Shown: positions 1 to 7,779 of the stretch, one piece after another
Layout of the letters: every line of letters starts with the position of its first letter
How positions within the stretch are numbered: position 1 is the first letter of the stretch
Assembly: GCF_026241155.1 (NCBI RefSeq)
Contig: NZ_JAPFGP010000015.1
Coordinates: 1-64,000, forward strand
Reading direction: 5' to 3'
DNA: 64,000 nucleotides
From: Paucibacter sp. PLA-PC-4
GTDB lineage: Bacteria > Pseudomonadota > Gammaproteobacteria > Burkholderiales > Burkholderiaceae_C
Position numbers and translations under genes: made by a program
Notes under the pieces: generated by a model
Told to the model about the DNA's origin: nothing
The model's input: only the letters and a program-made list of their open reading frames with translations
Databases searched by the model: none

Positions 1-126
1 CTTGGTTCGACCGCCTCGGATTACCTCGCCTCTCATGACCTCAAGCTCTCGAACCGCCCGGTGCGGACCCGCATGCCCGGTGGTGTGGGAGGGGTGGAGT
101 CGATAATGACTCCCCCCTATCCCGAT
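1..126 (+). ncRNA. 3' end of a bacterial group II intron (domains V-VI), partial
   Basis: The stretch reads like the catalytic domain V and branch domain VI of a bacterial (class C-like) group II intron. A domain V hairpin uses CCGCCCGGTGCGG and the later GCATGCCCGG. It is followed by a domain VI stem, GGAGTC pairing with GACTCC around GATAAT, and an intron terminus CTATCCCGAT. The intron body and its reverse transcriptase would lie left of the window. It ends 13 bp from the pckG stop codon and runs antisense to pckG; class C introns are known to insert behind terminators. The call rests on motif recall, not on a covariance search. Confidence 0.6.
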
Positions 127-139
127 TGAAAGTCAGTGC

Positions 140-2008
140 TTACTCGGCGGCCAGGCGCTGCTCGATCTTCGCCTTGGTGGCCGGCAACTCGGCCGGCAGA
201 TGGTAGGCCAGCTGCTCGAACAGCTGCGCGTGCAGGCCCAGCTCGGTCTGCCATGCAGCCTTGTCGATACTGGTGACCTGGTCGAACTGGGCCGGGCTGA
301 AGTCCAGGCCTTCCCAGTTCAGGTCCCGGTAGCTCGGCGTGATGCCGAACACATGCTCTTCGCCGTGTCCTTGGCCTTCGACGCGCTCCAGCATCCACTT
401 CAGCACGCGCATGTTCTCGCCATAGCCGGGCCAGACGAACTTGCCGTCAGCGCCCTTGCGGAACCAGTTGACGCAGTAGATCTTGGGCAAGGTAGCGCCG
501 CTGGCCTGCAATTTCTTGCCTAGATCCAGCCAGTGCTGGAAGTAGTCGGCCATGTTGTAGCCCATGAAGGGCAGCATCGCGAAGGGATCGCGGCGAACAA
601 CGCCTTGCTGGCCGGCGGCAGCGGCAGTGGTCTCGGAGCCCATGGTCGCGGCCATGTAGACACCCTCGATCCAGTCGCGCGCCTCGGTCACCAGCGGCAC
701 GGTGGTGGAGCGGCGGCCGCCGAAGATGAAGGCGTCGATCACCACGCCCTCGGGGTTGTCCCACTCGGGGTCCAGTGCCGGGTTGTTGGTGGCGGCCACG
801 GTAAATCGGGCGTTCGGGTGGGCGGCCTTGGCGCCGGTTTCCTTGGCGATGGCCGGGGTCCAGTCCTGGCCCTGCCAGTCGATCAGGTGTGCCGGCGGCG
901 TTTGGCTCATGCCTTCCCACCAGACATCGCCCTCATCGGTCAGCGCCACATTGGTGAAGATCACGTCGCGCTTCAAGCTGGCCATGCAGTTGAAGTTGGT
1001 CAGCTCGTTGGTGCCCGGGGCGACGCCGAAATAGCCGGCCTCGGGATTGATCGCACGCAGCTTGCCGTCGGCACCGGGCTTGATCCAGGCGATGTCGTCG
1101 CCGATGGTCGTGACCTTCCAGCCGGCGAAAGCCTTGGGTGCGATCAGCATCGCAAAATTGGTCTTGCCGCAGGCGCTGGGGAAGGCGGCGGCGACATGGA
1201 ACTTCTTGCCGTCCGGCTTGGTGACGCCCAGTATCAGCATGTGCTCGGCGAGCCAGCCCTGGTCACGTCCCATCGTCGAGGCGATGCGCAGTGCGAAGCA
1301 CTTCTTGCCCAATAGCGCGTTGCCGCCGTAGCCCGAGCCGTAAGACCAGATCTCGCGCGTCTCGGGGTAGTGAACGATGTACTTGGTCTTGTTGCAAGGC
1401 CAGGACACATCCGTCTGGCCGGCCGCCAGTGGCGCGCCGACCGTGTGCACGCAGGGCACGAACTCCCCGTTGTCGCCCAGCACATCCAGCACCTTGCGAC
1501 CCATGCGGGTCATGATGCGCATATTCACCGCCACATAGGGGCTGTCGGACAGCTCGACACCGATATGCGCGATCGGCGAGCCCAGCGGGCCCATGCTGAA
1601 AGGAACGACATAGAGGGTCCGACCGCGCATCGCGCCCTTGAACAGGGCAGCGTCGCCGGTCTGCAGCAACGCACGCATCTCGGCCGGCGCCATCCAGTTA
1701 TTGGTCGGGCCGGCGTCGGCCTTATCCGGCGAGCAGATATAGGTGCGGTCTTCGACGCGCGCCACATCGCTGGGATCGGAGCAGGCCAGGAAGCTATTGG
1801 GGCGCAGCTCGGGGTTGAGTTTCTTGAAGGTACCGGCCTCAACCAGCTGCTGGCACAGGCGCTCGTACTCGGCCTGGCTGCCGTCGCACCAATAGACGTC
1901 GCGCGCTTCGGTCAGCGCGGCGATCTCTGCCACCCAGGCAATCAGGCGCTGGTGCTTCACATAGGCGGGTACGTTCAAGCGCAGCCCTTCCATCAGAGGT
2001 TGGTTCAT
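140..2008 (-). CDS. pckG: Phosphoenolpyruvate carboxykinase (GTP)
   Basis: Cytosolic gluconeogenic enzyme converting oxaloacetate and GTP to phosphoenolpyruvate, CO2 and GDP. The 622-residue product matches the normal length of the GTP-dependent family. The P-loop signature FPSACGKTN and the kinase-2 stretch TIGDDIAW are intact, as is the C-terminal nucleotide-binding region. The start at MNQPLMEG is preferred over an in-frame codon five residues upstream because the conserved N-terminus begins there. A Tn7-like element sits 260 bp upstream of the start codon and a group II intron end lies just past the stop. Confidence 0.95.
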   Translation of the reverse strand: MNQPLMEGLRLNVPAYVKHQRLIAWVAEIAALTEARDVYWCDGSQAEYERLCQQLVEAGTFKKLNPELRPNSFLACSDPSDVARVEDRTYICSPDKADAGPTNNWMAPAEMRALLQTGDAALFKGAMRGRTLYVVPFSMGPLGSPIAHIGVELSDSPYVAVNMRIMTRMGRKVLDVLGDNGEFVPCVHTVGAPLAAGQTDVSWPCNKTKYIVHYPETREIWSYGSGYGGNALLGKKCFALRIASTMGRDQGWLAEHMLILGVTKPDGKKFHVAAAFPSACGKTNFAMLIAPKAFAGWKVTTIGDDIAWIKPGADGKLRAINPEAGYFGVAPGTNELTNFNCMASLKRDVIFTNVALTDEGDVWWEGMSQTPPAHLIDWQGQDWTPAIAKETGAKAAHPNARFTVAATNNPALDPEWDNPEGVVIDAFIFGGRRSTTVPLVTEARDWIEGVYMAATMGSETTAAAAGQQGVVRRDPFAMLPFMGYNMADYFQHWLDLGKKLQASGATLPKIYCVNWFRKGADGKFVWPGYGENMRVLKWMLERVEGQGHGEEHVFGITPSYRDLNWEGLDFSPAQFDQVTSIDKAAWQTELGLHAQLFEQLAYHLPAELPATKAKIEQRLAAE

Positions 2009-2262
2009 GTCGATCCCAATCAATTAAAAAGCAGAATTGGGACAGGCTCGATCTCATGGTGACGCGTCGGGCCTGACCCAATGCCGCTTCCCGCCGGGGC
2101 GGTGATACGGGCGCTCGGCAAGCCGAGGTGGCCATTGTCATCCCAATGTAACCACGCCGTAACCGCCATGCTTCAGGGGGTCATGCAAAACCCGTATGAC
2201 CTGATGCGCGCTTTGTTGGGGTTTGCCAGGGCTCTGCTTACCCTTGTTTCAGTCGTTGACAA
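2009..2262. other. Intergenic region upstream of pckG, old chromosomal flank of the transposon
   Basis: No convincing gene. The stretch holds the pckG leader, including an AT-rich patch just upstream of the start codon. Short open frames here lack codon bias and a ribosome binding site. It is the left half of the ancestral pckG/sensor intergenic region; the other half is at 23874-23952. Confidence 0.6.
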
Positions 2263-2267
2263 GTTGG
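2263..2267. repeat. Target-site duplication, left copy (GTTGG)
   Basis: The five bases GTTGG directly precede the transposon terminus TGTCGAAAACCG and are repeated exactly at 23869-23873 after the opposite terminus. A 5-bp duplication is characteristic of Tn7- and Tn5053-type transposition. Confidence 0.93.
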
Positions 2268-2314
2268 TGTCGAAAACCGTTCATGTCTGAACTTCGTTCG
2301 TTCATCTCTGAACT
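2268..2314 (+). repeat. Transposon left end with two TnsB-type repeats
   Basis: The terminal inverted repeat TGTCGAAAACCGTTCAT is followed by two related units, CATGTCTGAACT (2282-2293) and CATCTCTGAACT (2303-2314). These are the inverted forms of the AGTTCAGACTTG units at the right end, so they are probable TnsB binding sites. Confidence 0.88.
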
Positions 2315-2379
2315 TTTTGGATGGCGCCCTGGCGGACTCGCCGAGGGGAAGCGGGAGAGAAGGGTGCCGGTTTGCGCTG

Positions 2380-2707
2380 AGTTTGGAATTCCGTGCGCTT
2401 AACTTGGAACTCCGTCGGAGCTGCCCGCGCCTTGGGTGCAGGGGGCGGTCAGAAGGCCGCCAGAGGCCCTTGGATCGCCTGACGGCCGGAGGGAGTGGGA
2501 AGGGGCCCGCGAGTGCGAGGCCTCGGCAGCGTCTGGGGCCCCTGGCACGATGTGGCGATCCGCTTGTGGCGTGGGGTGGTGGCGCGGCCGACCAGCTGGC
2601 CGGCCGCCCCCCCTAAGAAGCCCTCAACCTCAACTGCTGAGGCCTGGCTGCCGCAGTGCCCAAAAGTTCCAAGTTGAGCGACTCAGAAGGCCGATAGTTC
2701 CAAGTTG
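2380..2707. repeat. Nested inverted set of four TTCCAAGTTG-type repeats
   Basis: Two copies on the minus strand (about 2380-2393 and 2399-2414, read as GGAATTCCAAACT and GGAGTTCCAAGTTAAGCG) face two on the plus strand, AGTTCCAAGTTGAGCG (2665-2680) and AGTTCCAAGTTGGGCG (2696-2711). About 250 bp of GC-rich sequence without a gene lies between. The unit resembles, but is not identical to, the host transposon's AGTTCAGACTTGAGTG. It looks like the two ends of a small non-autonomous element related to Tn7-like or IS21-like ends. That interpretation is inference. Confidence 0.5.
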
Positions 2708-2809
2708 GGCGACGCGCAGGTTCAATACTGGATGGCTCAGCTTGCGGCAAGACCCTGATCCACCGGCGAAACCGGGTGGCGCGCTTTGCGCGAAGCGACA
2801 TCGGCCTTG

Positions 2810-4273
2810 TCAGCCGGTATGGGCAACAATCTCGGCTGCCACGCACCTCACGCACCGGCTGTGCCTGCCCTCGACTTTCATCATCGCCGGCGACGCCTTC
2901 TTGAAAACGTGTTGGTTCCAGCATTCGCTCGTCTGGCGGCCCACCTGAACGTCGCGAAGGAGCATGACGAAGCCGGCCACCCCGGAGAGCAGCGACGAGA
3001 AAGCAAAGGGCACATCGACGGCCTTCTTTGCCTCGGTCAAAGGCACCTTGCCGGTCGCGCAGAGCACAGGGAGGACAGAGCGCAGGGGCTCGCCGATGAT
3101 GCGCTCAGCCGGCACGCCCTTGGCTTGCGCCACCTTCTCAGCTTCGGCCGAGGTGAGCCCGCGCGCAGAATCAAGCAGCTCGCGGACGATATCTGGCAAC
3201 AAGCCGGTTTGCTTGTGAAACAGCGTGACCTCGTCGAGCGGCGCTTCTACAGGTTCTGGATAGGCACAGACCAGGCAACCGCGCCCGTCGCCGGGTACGT
3301 ATTGACCCGCGCCGATGTAGTGCTCGCTCGTCCACATGTTGAGCGTGCGCACTGCGTCTTTCAATCCCGCCTGACGCCTCGACTCTTCGGAGTCCAGCCC
3401 CGCGACGATCCGAAAAAACGGCCGGTCGTAACCGCGCTCCGCACAGTAGACGTTCATGCCGAGGTTGTGGGGCTGTGTCGCCAGAGCAGGATGCGCTGCG
3501 TTCAGGCGGGCCGCAACCGCGTCGACCTTCGACGTGCCGACGTTTTCCTGCTTCATGAACGCGTACCGTTGCCCGTTGCCATCGCCGTAGTTGTCACCGT
3601 CGACAAGGTGCAGCGCGCCCGAAATCGGCTCTGGCCAGTTCTCGATCATCCATGCCATCGAGTGCGTGACCGCGCCAACGCCGAACACATGCGTGTCCTG
3701 TAGTTCGAACGGGCAGAGCTCGAGTTCGGGTGCATGAAAGAGGTCCCTCACGTCCGCGCTCCAGTTTCCGAGTGGCTGCAGGCGCGCCCCGTCCAGCGCG
3801 GTCGCGAAGCAGGTCGCAAAGACCTGCGCCGCGGCCAGGCCAGCGGAAAAGGCGGGGCCGACAGGGTTCAAGCTGCCGCCGCACGTGGCGCCTTCGCCGA
3901 AGCGAACGTGCCACCCATCGGCGCCAACCTGGATGCAGGGTGACTTGCCCTCGGGCCCAGGTCCGCCGACGCTGACGACGATGTCGTACGGCGGTGCCCA
4001 GTCGACATTCAAGCCGTCCACTGGCGCCCGGCCGGCCAAGGCAGCATCTTGTCCGACGACAAGCAGACCGCAAGCAATTTCGCCGGAGAAGTCGATGTTC
4101 GGCCACAGCCTGGCCAATGCATCAACCAGCACCTTGGCCAGCAGGACCGCGCTCGCGGGTGTGTTGTCCGACGGCGTCACCACGGCGATCCGCGTACTGG
4201 ACAACTTCGACACGAGAGCATCGTCACCAAAAAGCGCAAGCAGCGCCTGGCGATTCTTTTCAGCGGCACTCAT
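2810..4273 (-). CDS. E1-like ThiF-family activating enzyme of a ubiquitin-like conjugation system
   Basis: 487 residues. The second half is an adenylating Rossmann domain: VFGVGAV (about 196-202), acidic strand VDGDNYGDGNGQR (224-236) with the E1-type D...N...R pattern, and lysine 249. RGCLVCAYP (331-338) supplies Cys333/Cys336 as candidate catalytic or zinc cysteines. The first 190 residues are a distinct domain of unclear origin. It would adenylate the C-terminal glycine of the modifier at 5225-5962 and hand it to the E2. The start overlaps the peptidase stop (ATGA), which decides the start. It is the last gene of a four-gene operon. Confidence 0.82.
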   Translation of the reverse strand: MSAAEKNRQALLALFGDDALVSKLSSTRIAVVTPSDNTPASAVLLAKVLVDALARLWPNIDFSGEIACGLLVVGQDAALAGRAPVDGLNVDWAPPYDIVVSVGGPGPEGKSPCIQVGADGWHVRFGEGATCGGSLNPVGPAFSAGLAAAQVFATCFATALDGARLQPLGNWSADVRDLFHAPELELCPFELQDTHVFGVGAVTHSMAWMIENWPEPISGALHLVDGDNYGDGNGQRYAFMKQENVGTSKVDAVAARLNAAHPALATQPHNLGMNVYCAERGYDRPFFRIVAGLDSEESRRQAGLKDAVRTLNMWTSEHYIGAGQYVPGDGRGCLVCAYPEPVEAPLDEVTLFHKQTGLLPDIVRELLDSARGLTSAEAEKVAQAKGVPAERIIGEPLRSVLPVLCATGKVPLTEAKKAVDVPFAFSSLLSGVAGFVMLLRDVQVGRQTSECWNQHVFKKASPAMMKVEGRHSRCVRCVAAEIVAHTG

Positions 4274-4749
4274 ACGACCACCAGCCTTTCGCGCGCTTCG
4301 GCCGGCGACCACAATCGCCAGTCGTCTTCCTCGCGTTCGTAGACATTGGCATGGGCGCCCAACTGCAATCCGAAGCGGCAGTAGTGCGGAACGATGATGC
4401 TCAAGGCGCCGACATGGCGTACTACTTCCCACGCGCGATCCAGCCTGGACATGCGCACGTCCGCGCTCGGATGCGTGTGGAGCTGGATCACGCTTCGACG
4501 GCCGGCCTTGAAGTTGTCGAGCTGGATGCGCTGCAGCTCACTGCCTTCGATATGCACCCAGACGCCATCCTCTGTCACCCCCGGGGTCTGTCCGGGAATG
4601 ATGCAACCGTCGACTGCCATCTCATCGATGAGGTCAGTCTTGACCTTCTCGGCCGACCAGATTGCGAACACCTCGTGCTCGCCACTGCGCAATGCGACCT
4701 CCGTTTGGGCAATCACCCCGCGGTCGATCTTCCATTTTTGGATCTTCAT
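4270..4749 (-). CDS. JAB/JAMM-domain deubiquitinase-like metallopeptidase
   Basis: A 159-residue single-domain Mov34/MPN/PAD-1 protein. The zinc motif is complete: Glu26 (HEVFAIW), HTHP (His91, His93), then Ser101 and Asp104 with the canonical spacing H-x-H-x7-S-x2-D. Such enzymes in bacterial ubiquitin-like operons process the modifier precursor or remove it from targets; that role is inferred here. The gene overlaps both neighbours by 4 bp (ATGA), so it is translationally coupled to the E2 and E1. Confidence 0.86.
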   Translation of the reverse strand: MKIQKWKIDRGVIAQTEVALRSGEHEVFAIWSAEKVKTDLIDEMAVDGCIIPGQTPGVTEDGVWVHIEGSELQRIQLDNFKAGRRSVIQLHTHPSADVRMSRLDRAWEVVRHVGALSIIVPHYCRFGLQLGAHANVYEREEDDWRLWSPAEARERLVVV

Positions 4750-5228
4750 GCCAGTGAAACCCCCGTTTTGTTCAGCTCGCGCTGGAGCTGCAGGATCAGT
4801 TGAAGGACGGCGTACCTCGGCACAGCGCGAATGCTGGGCCAAGGCAAATCCTGATGGCTTTGGTGGTCGTGGTACTCCCGCCAGCCGGCGAAGCAGAACC
4901 AAGGCGCCGGTGTCGTTCCGTCCTGCTTGTTCGCGTGAAAGCCGTTGTTCACCGGTACTGCCTGGTGGCCCGGCAACAAACGTGCGCCCGAAGAATCGAT
5001 CCACCACCCGCCCACCGGCCGGTACGGAAAGTCCGTACCGTCGACGCGAAGTCGGATGGCCCGCCCTTGGGCGGGCCAATCCAGATCCACGTCGAGGAAT
5101 GGGAACGAGTACGAGACGAGGCGAACCCCGAACAACGTGAATCGTTCCCGTCCGGTGAGCAGCGGCTGGATCGCCTTGCCGAAGCTGGCGGACGCCAGCT
5201 TCGGGTTGACGATGGCCGCCGCGCTCAA
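4746..5228 (-). CDS. Prokaryotic E2-like conjugating enzyme
   Basis: 160 residues. The core PWFCFAGWREYHDH (about 109-122) with a following histidine and PW pair matches the prokaryotic E2 family found with multiubiquitin proteins; Cys112 is the candidate thioester cysteine. It would accept activated modifier from the E1 at 2810-4273. The start is a TTG inside the modifier's stop (TTGA overlap); no ATG lies near the N-terminus. The family call rests on motif and context. Confidence 0.78.
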   Translation of the reverse strand: MSAAAIVNPKLASASFGKAIQPLLTGRERFTLFGVRLVSYSFPFLDVDLDWPAQGRAIRLRVDGTDFPYRPVGGWWIDSSGARLLPGHQAVPVNNGFHANKQDGTTPAPWFCFAGWREYHDHQSHQDLPWPSIRAVPRYAVLQLILQLQRELNKTGVSLA

Positions 5229-5962
5229 CCGCCGCCGCCGTTCTTCTTGGTGATGGACAAGACGTGGCCGTCGCGCACGCCCGCGGCCTTCAGCGTCAAG
5301 TTGACGTCGAGTGCGGCGGTGCCGAGGTTGCCGTCCACCATGTCGAACTCGGCCGCGTTGGGGCGGTCGCGGGGCGGCAGGCTGCGGCGGATGGCCTGCA
5401 GCACCGTCATGGAGGCGGGGAAGCGGCGCGCCTTGTCCTCGCCGTCGAGGATGACCGTGACCTCGTAGAGGCGATCCTCCTCTTCGCGCGGCACCGAGAT
5501 GAAGTGGTCCGCGGGTTGGACCACGACACGGTCGGTCGGCAGCAGCAGCTCGTCGGCGAGGCCATCGAGGTCGATCCAGATGTCCTGGCCGCCGCCGCCG
5601 GCCCAGATCACCAGTTCAGCAACGGACGCTTTGCCGTGGCGACCGCCGCCGTAGGTCGACAACGGCTGTTCGTTGAGCGTCGCCGCGACCGCCTTGCGCA
5701 TCAGCGGGTTGTCGGGCAGTTGGGGGCTACCGTCGCCCACGCTGAAGCGCTCGCCGCCACGTACAACGATGACGTCATTCGGGCTGATCGCGATGTCAAC
5801 GTCGCCGTCCACCTCGAGCACCAGTTGCTCGGGCGCCGTCACGTTGCCCAGGTTGATGAGTTCCTGGCCGCGCTTGGCGCCAGGGGGAGTTGCCAGCTTC
5901 TTGCCAGCGATATCGATATGAACAGTGTTCAACGGAATCTCCGTATCAAGTAAGGAACCCAT
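5225..5962 (-). CDS. Multiubiquitin protein: three tandem beta-grasp domains ending in GGGG
   Basis: 245 residues that divide into three ubiquitin-like units (about 11-90, 91-165, 166-245). Each has the strand pattern of the multiubiquitin family. Only the last ends in a glycine tail, KKNGGGG, ready for adenylation without further trimming. It heads the operon modifier-E2-JAMM-E1. The annotated start is the ATG at 5962. A TTG at 5932 with GGAG six bases upstream and the conserved start LNTVHIDI is an equally good start. Substrates are unknown. Confidence 0.85.
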   Translation of the reverse strand: MGSLLDTEIPLNTVHIDIAGKKLATPPGAKRGQELINLGNVTAPEQLVLEVDGDVDIAISPNDVIVVRGGERFSVGDGSPQLPDNPLMRKAVAATLNEQPLSTYGGGRHGKASVAELVIWAGGGGQDIWIDLDGLADELLLPTDRVVVQPADHFISVPREEEDRLYEVTVILDGEDKARRFPASMTVLQAIRRSLPPRDRPNAAEFDMVDGNLGTAALDVNLTLKAAGVRDGHVLSITKKNGGGG

Positions 5963-6332
5963 GCGGCCGGAATCACTCCGGCCGGACTACGGCCTTTACT
6001 TGGACGGGTTGACGCCTGAACGGCGCTCGTTGACACTCTTGGTCGCCAAACCGGATGAGTTGTTAAGTCAACGAGTCCACTCAGGGGGTCTTGCCGTCCA
6101 GGTAAGACCCCTTGTTTCATTCCAGCTGCTTCATTTCATCTCCTCCGCGCCTACAAGGCGCATTTTTTTGACCATCCCGGCATGCCTTCACGTGCCGATC
6201 CCAGTTTGCTGTTGAAAAGCAGGGTCATGGTAGCACATATCAACCAATATGAGAGAAATTGGTGTGCCAAAATGCCTTTCTTGTGAATTTGGCTGACATT
6301 CAAACTCTAGGTTTAGCTGGATGTCAAGGTTG

Positions 6333-6361
6333 TTGACATTTCTGTCAAGTTGGGCTAGACT
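6333..6361 (+). promoter_or_regulatory. Sigma-70 promoter for the XRE/ImmA pair in a 429-bp divergent region
   Basis: TTGACA (6333-6338) and TAGACT (6356-6361) are separated by exactly 17 bp and lie about 30 bp before the GTG at 6392. The whole gap 5963-6391 has no gene. It separates the XRE gene from the divergent ubiquitin-like operon, so it probably also contains that operon's promoter. A direct TGTCAAG repeat (6322-6328 and 6343-6349) brackets the -35 box and could be an operator. Confidence 0.7.
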
Positions 6362-6391
6362 CCGATTAACAGCACCGGGGGAATAGACAAA

Positions 6392-6754
6392 GTGATTGAC
6401 GAGAGACGCCTCTATCAACTCCTTGGCGAGCGCATAAAGAAGCTGCGCGAGGGGAGCGAGACGCCTGATGGCAAGATGACTCAAGCGGATCTGGCAGCCA
6501 TGGTCGACTTGGAGCGAACCTCCATCACCAACATAGAGAAGGGGGCTCAGAAGCTCAGCCTTCATGTGCTGTACAAGATTTGCGAAGTGTTCGATGCCAA
6601 TGTCCTTGACATCCTTCCCCGTCCTTCAGAAGTCGAGCAAGAGCGCGCTCTTCCAGAGATGACCTCGCTTGAATTTGCGGGGAAGACCTACACCGCACCG
6701 CAGAAGACTTTGCAGAAAATTGCCGCCATCCTAGAAATGGGTGAACCGCGATGA
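6392..6754 (+). CDS. XRE-family transcriptional regulator
   Basis: A 120-residue helix-turn-helix protein: MTQADLAAMVDLERTSITNIEKG is the HTH_3 core at about residues 29-51, followed by a dimerisation-type helix (LSLHVLYKICEVFD). The start is a GTG preceded by GGGGGA. It overlaps the ImmA-type peptidase by 4 bp. XRE/ImmA pairs are known repressor plus anti-repressor protease modules. Its divergent position makes it the likely regulator of the ubiquitin-like operon (inference). Confidence 0.85.
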   Translation: MIDERRLYQLLGERIKKLREGSETPDGKMTQADLAAMVDLERTSITNIEKGAQKLSLHVLYKICEVFDANVLDILPRPSEVEQERALPEMTSLEFAGKTYTAPQKTLQKIAAILEMGEPR

Positions 6755-7374
6755 GTCAACTCTCTGCAGCAGAAATCGAGCGCAAGGCTCAACAGGTTCT
6801 CCGTAATGCCGGCGCGCTGACGATTCCAGTGGACCTGGACAGGGTCTTAGAGAGCCTCAATGTTCGCGTCCATGAAGAAGACATGGACGACGAGACCGCT
6901 GGCGTTCTCATCGTTAAGGACGCGCAACGTCACGTGCTCGTTAACAAAGAACACCCAAAGAATAGAAAGCGGTTCACCATCGCCCATGAGCTGGGTCATC
7001 TCGTCCTTCACGACGACGAGGCCAATGGGGATTCTTCTGGTCAGCGCATGTTCATCGATCGTCAGATCCGTGTTTACCAGCGCGTTGGCGAAGCAAGTTC
7101 CGCCGTCTATAACCAAGAAGGCTCACTGACGTCAGTGCAGCAGGAGAGAGAGGCGAATTCGTTTGCGGCTTGCCTCTTAATGCCGGCTCCTCACGTCATG
7201 ACCGCAGGTCTCGAACGTGACCTCTTCGATGAGATCTCGGTCGCGTCGCTTGCCCGGAACTTTGAAGTGAGCGAGCAAGCGATGTCCATTCGTTTGCAGC
7301 AGCTTCAGGTGTTGGCAGTGGTTGGTCTGCCGGCGGAGGCGACTGCTTCGACACCGCCGCCAGCTGCGGTTTAA
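6751..7374 (+). CDS. ImmA/IrrE-family metallopeptidase
   Basis: 207 residues. The zinc site AHELGHLVLHD (about 74-84) is the ImmA/IrrE HExxH motif, followed by the family pattern QEREANSFAACLLMP, which supplies the third ligand glutamate. The start overlaps the upstream XRE stop as ATGA. By family precedent it would cleave the partner repressor after a damage or phage signal and so induce nearby genes. No membrane segment is seen. Confidence 0.88.
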   Translation: MSQLSAAEIERKAQQVLRNAGALTIPVDLDRVLESLNVRVHEEDMDDETAGVLIVKDAQRHVLVNKEHPKNRKRFTIAHELGHLVLHDDEANGDSSGQRMFIDRQIRVYQRVGEASSAVYNQEGSLTSVQQEREANSFAACLLMPAPHVMTAGLERDLFDEISVASLARNFEVSEQAMSIRLQQLQVLAVVGLPAEATASTPPPAAV

Positions 7375-7554
7375 GTCAATCCGTGCGTCGAGCTTCATAG
7401 CTCGTGCCCCGGTCCAGCGTTCGACTCGTTTGGCTTCTTGGGCGTTCAGGCAACACCCGGAACGTTGCAAAGGTTCGAGTCCGGCCATACACTGTATAAA
7501 TAGACAGCTTTCAAGTCCTTGATGAGCTGTGATGACATGCAGCGGGAGAACGTC

Positions 7555-7776
7555 ATGAGCAAAGGGTCGAGGAACCTGGCCGTTCTGCGTCCCCAGTGCC
7601 GCTTTTGCCAGCGGTACTGGACGCCCGAGGACGGCGTCGTGGCGAGTTCGACGTATTGCTCGTTTTGTTCGGATGAGCGCCGTGTCGTTGCAGCGGGCCA
7701 TCTGGACCTCAAGCTCATCACGGCGGCGGACGTCGTCGGGCCGTACTTGCTGCCTCGACTGCTTAGGCCGGCGTAG
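7555..7776 (+). CDS. Small zinc-ribbon-like protein of unknown function
   Basis: 73 residues with two CxxC knuckles (CRFCQRYW and YCSFCSDE) 22 residues apart, so probably a zinc-binding ribbon. The ATG at 7555 is chosen because GGGAGA lies just upstream and the region before it lacks conserved character. It converges on the kinase gene, leaving a 3-bp gap. Not otherwise recognised; it could be a regulator of the kinase module or an orphan. Confidence 0.5.
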   Translation: MSKGSRNLAVLRPQCRFCQRYWTPEDGVVASSTYCSFCSDERRVVAAGHLDLKLITAADVVGPYLLPRLLRPA

Positions 7777-7779
7777 CTG

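Noticed and set aside
200-2062. Several long plus-strand open frames opposite pckG
   Set aside because: They are antisense shadows of a GC-rich gene, with no recognisable protein character and no ribosome binding sites.
2436-2948. Open frame in the left transposon region
   Set aside because: Composition follows GC-rich repeat sequence and it runs into the antisense of the E1 gene; no motif.
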